Positions 4,790 through 8,499 of a DNA stretch of 8,499 bases are shown here, in pieces. The stretch lies in the NCBI GenBank assembly GCA_910584035.1, contig CAJTZR010000083.1, forward strand, positions 1-8,499, written 5' to 3'. The number at the start of each line of letters is the position of its first letter. The stretch's first letter is position 1. Source of the stretch: an uncultured Christensenella sp. GTDB taxonomy: Bacteria > Bacillota > Clostridia > Christensenellales > UBA3700. A program made the translations under genes and the position numbers. The notes under the pieces are model-generated. The model was not told the origin of the DNA and made no database searches. It saw nothing but the letters and a program-made list of their open reading frames with translations.

Positions 4790-7700
4790 TTAGTCTTCGT
4801 CTATGCCAAGTGAAAACATATCATCATCGCTATCAAAGTCGAACTTATCTACGTGTTCACCAGTCTCATAAATTTCCATTTCTTGGTTTTGATATAAGTT
4901 TGCATCAATATTTTGATAGCACTTCATACCAGTACCAGCTGGAATTAATTTACCCAAAATAACGTTTTCTTTCAAGCCAACCAAGTTATCAACTTTGTTC
5001 TTAATTGCAGCAGATGTCAATACTCTTGATGTTTCTTGGAATGATGCTGCTGACAAGAATGATTCAGCTGCCAAACTTGCTTTAGTGATACCTAGCAAAG
5101 TACGTTTTGCAGTTGCTGGTCTACCGCCTGCTTGCAAAGTTTTTTCGTTATTTTCCTCATAAGTAAAGATATCATACATATCACCTGGTAACATATTAGT
5201 ATCACCTTGTGTTTCAATCTTAACTTTTCTTAGCATTTGTCTAATGATAATTTCAGTGTGTTTATCATTGATATGAACACCAGATGAGCAGTAAGCTGAT
5301 TGAACCTCTTTAATCAAGTACTCTTGAACGCCTTTTACACCACGTGTTCTTAGCATATCTTGTGGATATACTGAACCTTTAGTTAGTGATGTACCAGCCT
5401 CAACCTTTTCACCACTCTTAACGATAACAGTTTGACCATAGTTGTACTTATACTCTTTAACATCGTTAGTATCAGAAGTAATAGTAATAATTCTGTTATC
5501 TTTATCGTGATTTACAGTACCTTGAATGTCTGAAAGGATAGCCTCACCTTTTGGTCTTCTAACTTCGAACAACTCTTCTACACGTGGCAAACCTTGTGTA
5601 ATATCATCGGCTGTAGCAACACCACCAGTGTGGAATGTTCTCATTGTAAGCTGTGTACCTGGCTCACCAATTGATTGAGCAGCGATAACGCCAACAGCTT
5701 CACCAAGTTTAACAATGTTACCAGATGCCATATTTGCACCATAACATTTTGCACAAACACCTTGTTTTGACTTACAAGACAAAGCACTTCTAATACGAAC
5801 AGCTTTAACACCTGCAGCCTCAACCATTTTAGCTTGTTCTGCGTTAAGCAAAGTATCTGCCTTAACCAAAATCTCGCCAGTTTCTGGGTGAATGATATCA
5901 TCCATACAATAACGACCTTTAATTCTGTCACCAATGCCCTCAAGTGGCTTATCACTATCGGCACCAAGAATTGCAGTAACTACAAAGCCCTTAGTATCGC
6001 CACAATCATCCTCGTTAACTATGCAATCTTGTGCAACGTCAACCAAACGGCGGGTCAAGTAACCAGAGTCAGCTGTCTTAAGTGCTGTATCGGCAAGACC
6101 TTTACGTCCACCGTGAGAAGATATAAAGTACTCAAGTACTGACAAGCCTTCACGATAGTTTGCCTTAACTGGCAACTCAACTGTTTTACCAGATGGGTCA
6201 GCAACCAAACCACGCATACCGCAAAGCTGAGAAATCTGTCTCATACTACCACGGGCACCAGAGTGAGCCATCATATAAATTGGATTGAACTTACCAAGTC
6301 CTGCTTCCAAAATTTTGTCAACCTTTTTCTTAGCATCTGTCCAAGCTTGAATAACTTGATTATATCTATCGTCCTCAGTAAGCAAACCACGGCGGAATTT
6401 CTTTTCGATATCCAAAACAATTTGCTCTGTATCCTTAACAATGTCATATTTCTCTTTTGGAATATGCATATCAAATACAGATGTTGTGATTGCACCAATA
6501 GTAGAATATTTATAACCTTGTGCCTTAATTTTATCCAATACAACAGATGTTTCAGTTGCACCTTTGTATTTAAAGCAAGCATCAACTATTTTAGATAATT
6601 GGCTCTTACCAACTAAGAAGTCAATTTCCAAATCTAAATCCAATTCTGGACGATTGTCATTGCTAATAGGCAAAGCTGGGTCATAACGTTTAACAAAGTT
6701 CAAATCTTGAGGAATTGCCTCGTTAAAGATAAATCTACCAACAGATGTATGAATATTCTTTTGATAAGTGTTAGTATATTTATGACCATTTATCTCAAGC
6801 TCTTTTTGGCAAGAAACACGAATACTTACAACATCTTGCAAACCGATTTCTTTCAATTGGTAAGCCATTAAAGCCTCATTAAAGCTATGGTAGCTCTTCA
6901 AATGATACTTTTCTGGATTTTTCCAATATTCGTCAGAATCAATTCTAACCTCGTTGTTATTCTCATCAATAGTAATAGCATCTTTTTGAATTGTCAAGTA
7001 GTATGAACCGATAACCATATCTTGAGAAGGTGACACGATTGGGTTACCATCTGACAATTTCAAAATGTTATTAGTTGCAAGCATTAGGAATCTAGCTTCA
7101 GCTTGAGCTTCCAAACTTAGTGGTACGTGTACCGCCATTTGGTCACCATCGAAGTCGGCATTGAACGCACCGCAAGCAAGTGGGTGCAATTTAATAGCTC
7201 TACCCTCAACCAAAACTGGCTCGAAAGCTTGGATACCAAGTCTGTGCAATGTTGGAGCACGATTTAGTAGTACTGGGTGGTCTTTAATAACATCCTCTAG
7301 AATATTCCAAACCTCGTCAGTACCTTTCATTATGTACTTTCTTGCAATTCTGATATTTAAGCAATAGTTTAACTCAACAAGCTTTTTGATTACGAATGGT
7401 TTGAACAACTCCAAAGCCATTTCCTTTGGCAAACCGCATTGATACATTTTCAACTCTGGTCCTACTACGATAACTGAACGTCCAGAATAGTCAACACGTT
7501 TACCTAGCAAGTTTTGACGGAAACGACCTTGTTTACCTTTTAGCATACCAGTTAAAGACTTAAGCTCACGTCCACCTGGACCAGTTACAGCCTTACCTCT
7601 TCTGCCGTTATCAAACAAAGCGTCAACAGCCTCTTGCAACATTCTCTTTTCATTTCTAACAATGATGTCAGGTGAGCCATATTCGATAAGCTTTTTCAAA

Positions 7701-8499
7701 CGCTTATTACGAGTGATAACTCTTCTGTATAAATCATTCAAGTCAGATGTAGCATATCTACCACCATCAAGTGGAACCATTGGTCTTAGCTCTGGTGGAA
7801 GTACTGGAATAACATCCAAAATCATCCATTCTGGGCGGTTGCCACTAATTCTAAATGATTCAATAATATCCAATCTCTTAGATGCCTTGATTTTTTTAGC
7901 ACCCTCGCTTTTTGCTACCTCTTGTTTAAGCTTTTCAGCCTCTTTTTCCAAATCAAGTTGCTTTAACAATTCCTTAACTGCTTCAGCACCCATCATTGCT
8001 TTAAAGCTATCTCTACCATATTTTTCTTGAGCATCACGATACTCTTGGTCATTGATAGTTTGTTTGTATACAAAATCAGTTGTACCCGGGTCAATAACTA
8101 TAAATCTAGAGAAATATAGTACACTATCCAAGTCCTTAATAGGAATATCCAAGCACAAACCAATTGAGCTAGGTGTTCCTTTATAATACCAAATGTGTGA
8201 TACTGGTGCTGCAAGCTCAATGTGACCCATTCTTTCACGGCGAACTTTGCTATCTGTTACCAAAACACCGCATCTGTCACAAACAGTACCCTCATTTTTC
8301 TTTTTATATTTACCGCAAGCACACTCCCAACTGCGTGAAGGTCCAAAAATAACCTCGCAGAAAAGTCCACCTTTTTCTGGCTTTTGAGTTCTGTAGTTAA
8401 TAGTTTCCGCATTAACTACTTCGCCTTTTGACCAGCTTCTAATCTTATCTGGAGATGCAACTCCTATCTGGATAGAACTAAAATTATTTAATTCAAACA
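4790..8499 (-). CDS. rpoC: DNA-directed RNA polymerase subunit beta', start codon at the window edge
   Basis: The frame is open from the window edge to a TAA at 4792-4790. The first full codon encodes F of FELNNFSSIQIGVASPDKIRSW, the clostridial-type RpoC N-terminus. The preceding TG is probably the end of an NTG start, so only one base is missing and the protein would be 1236 residues (B. subtilis has 1199). With that numbering, visible elements are the N-terminal zinc ribbon C60, C62, C74, C77; the catalytic Mg2+ loop NADFDGD (447-453, Asp449/451/453); the bridge helix around 797-822; the second zinc site C833, C909, C916, C919; and the trigger loop GEAVGVIAAQSIGEPGTQLTMRTFHTGG at about 933-960. 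The tail is acidic (DSDDDDMFSLGIDED). The Leu codon TTG at 8263-8261 could be mistaken for a start but is internal residue 80. Compared with the family, extra length appears to lie between about residues 505 and 640. rpoB is expected just upstream, outside the window. The stop is 13 bases from the SAM riboswitch. Confidence 0.98.
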   Translation of the reverse strand, partial: FELNNFSSIQIGVASPDKIRSWSKGEVVNAETINYRTQKPEKGGLFCEVIFGPSRSWECACGKYKKKNEGTVCDRCGVLVTDSKVRRERMGHIELAAPVSHIWYYKGTPSSIGLCLDIPIKDLDSVLYFSRFIVIDPGTTDFVYKQTINDQEYRDAQEKYGRDSFKAMMGAEAVKELLKQLDLEKEAEKLKQEVAKSEGAKKIKASKRLDIIESFRISGNRPEWMILDVIPVLPPELRPMVPLDGGRYATSDLNDLYRRVITRNKRLKKLIEYGSPDIIVRNEKRMLQEAVDALFDNGRRGKAVTGPGGRELKSLTGMLKGKQGRFRQNLLGKRVDYSGRSVIVVGPELKMYQCGLPKEMALELFKPFVIKKLVELNYCLNIRIARKYIMKGTDEVWNILEDVIKDHPVLLNRAPTLHRLGIQAFEPVLVEGRAIKLHPLACGAFNADFDGDQMAVHVPLSLEAQAEARFLMLATNNILKLSDGNPIVSPSQDMVIGSYYLTIQKDAITIDENNNEVRIDSDEYWKNPEKYHLKSYHSFNEALMAYQLKEIGLQDVVSIRVSCQKELEINGHKYTNTYQKNIHTSVGRFIFNEAIPQDLNFVKRYDPALPISNDNRPELDLDLEIDFLVGKSQLSKIVDACFKYKGATETSVVLDKIKAQGYKYSTIGAITTSVFDMHIPKEKYDIVKDTEQIVLDIEKKFRRGLLTEDDRYNQVIQAWTDAKKKVDKILEAGLGKFNPIYMMAHSGARGSMRQISQLCGMRGLVADPSGKTVELPVKANYREGLSVLEYFISSHGGRKGLADTALKTADSGYLTRRLVDVAQDCIVNEDDCGDTKGFVVTAILGADSDKPLEGIGDRIKGRYCMDDIIHPETGEILVKADTLLNAEQAKMVEAAGVKAVRIRSALSCKSKQGVCAKCYGANMASGNIVKLGEAVGVIAAQSIGEPGTQLTMRTFHTGGVATADDITQGLPRVEELFEVRRPKGEAILSDIQGTVNHDKDNRIITITSDTNDVKEYKYNYGQTVIVKSGEKVEAGTSLTKGSVYPQDMLRTRGVKGVQEYLIKEVQSAYCSSGVHINDKHTEIIIRQMLRKVKIETQGDTNMLPGDMYDIFTYEENNEKTLQAGGRPATAKRTLLGITKASLAAESFLSAASFQETSRVLTSAAIKNKVDNLVGLKENVILGKLIPAGTGMKCYQNIDANLYQNQEMEIYETGEHVDKFDFDSDDDMFSLGIDED
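4815..4843 (-). promoter_or_regulatory. Possible extended -10 promoter inside the end of rpoC
   Basis: Minus-strand TGATATGTT (4823-4815) fits an extended -10 (TGnTATGTT, four of six matches to TATAAT). It stands 17 bases from a poor -35 candidate, TTCGAC (4843-4838). A start near 4808 would give a leader of about 32 bases before riboswitch P1. The bases also encode the acidic SDDDDMF stretch of RpoC, so the match may be coincidental. Confidence 0.2.

Noticed and set aside
5641..6598. Several open frames of about 100 codons in other frames of rpoC
   Set aside because: The rpoC frame is unbroken and carries all catalytic motifs; the alternatives have no recognisable domains or ribosome binding sites.
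8261..8263. TTG as the start of rpoC
   Set aside because: The frame continues upstream through the conserved zinc ribbon and N-terminus; this codon is internal Leu80.

Overview
The window is AT-rich bacterial chromosome in which every supported gene lies on the minus strand, so transcription runs from high to low coordinates. Gene content (rpoC, metK, a RecD2-type helicase, a ComF-family protein), the clostridial-type RpoC N-terminus (FELNNF... after an initiator codon cut by the window edge), an S-box riboswitch and TAA as every visible stop codon point to a low-GC Bacillota, most likely a member of the Clostridia. The genus cannot be read from the sequence. No mobile element, CRISPR array, tRNA or rRNA is seen.

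In transcription order: 8499-4790 is rpoC, the RNA polymerase beta' subunit, missing at most the first base of its start codon. Thirteen bases after its stop comes a SAM-I (S-box) riboswitch aptamer (4776-4678), followed at once by a strong intrinsic terminator (4673-4640) that serves as its expression platform. An 11-base-pair antiterminator pairing is visible. From 4639 to 4077 lies about 560 bases of very AT-rich, apparently non-coding DNA with several direct and inverted repeats. Then come metK (4076-2892, S-adenosylmethionine synthetase), a 51-base gap holding two small stem-loops, recD2 (2840-621, 5'-3' helicase), and, 6 bases later, a ComF-family gene (614-1) whose 3' end is outside the window.

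The riboswitch senses SAM, the product of MetK, so the natural reading is feedback control: high SAM terminates the transcript before metK, low SAM lets it continue into metK and probably recD2 and comF. The unusual point is its position. It sits directly in the 3' flank of rpoC with no other rpoC terminator visible, so the same structure could end the rpo transcript and gate read-through into metK. Whether a separate promoter exists in the rpoC tail or in the long AT-rich spacer is not settled by the sequence.

The main points for a second look are the rpoC/riboswitch arrangement, the long repeat-bearing leader of metK, and the lysine-rich N-terminal tail of the ComF protein. I see no clear evidence of a wholly new system; the proteins belong to known families.
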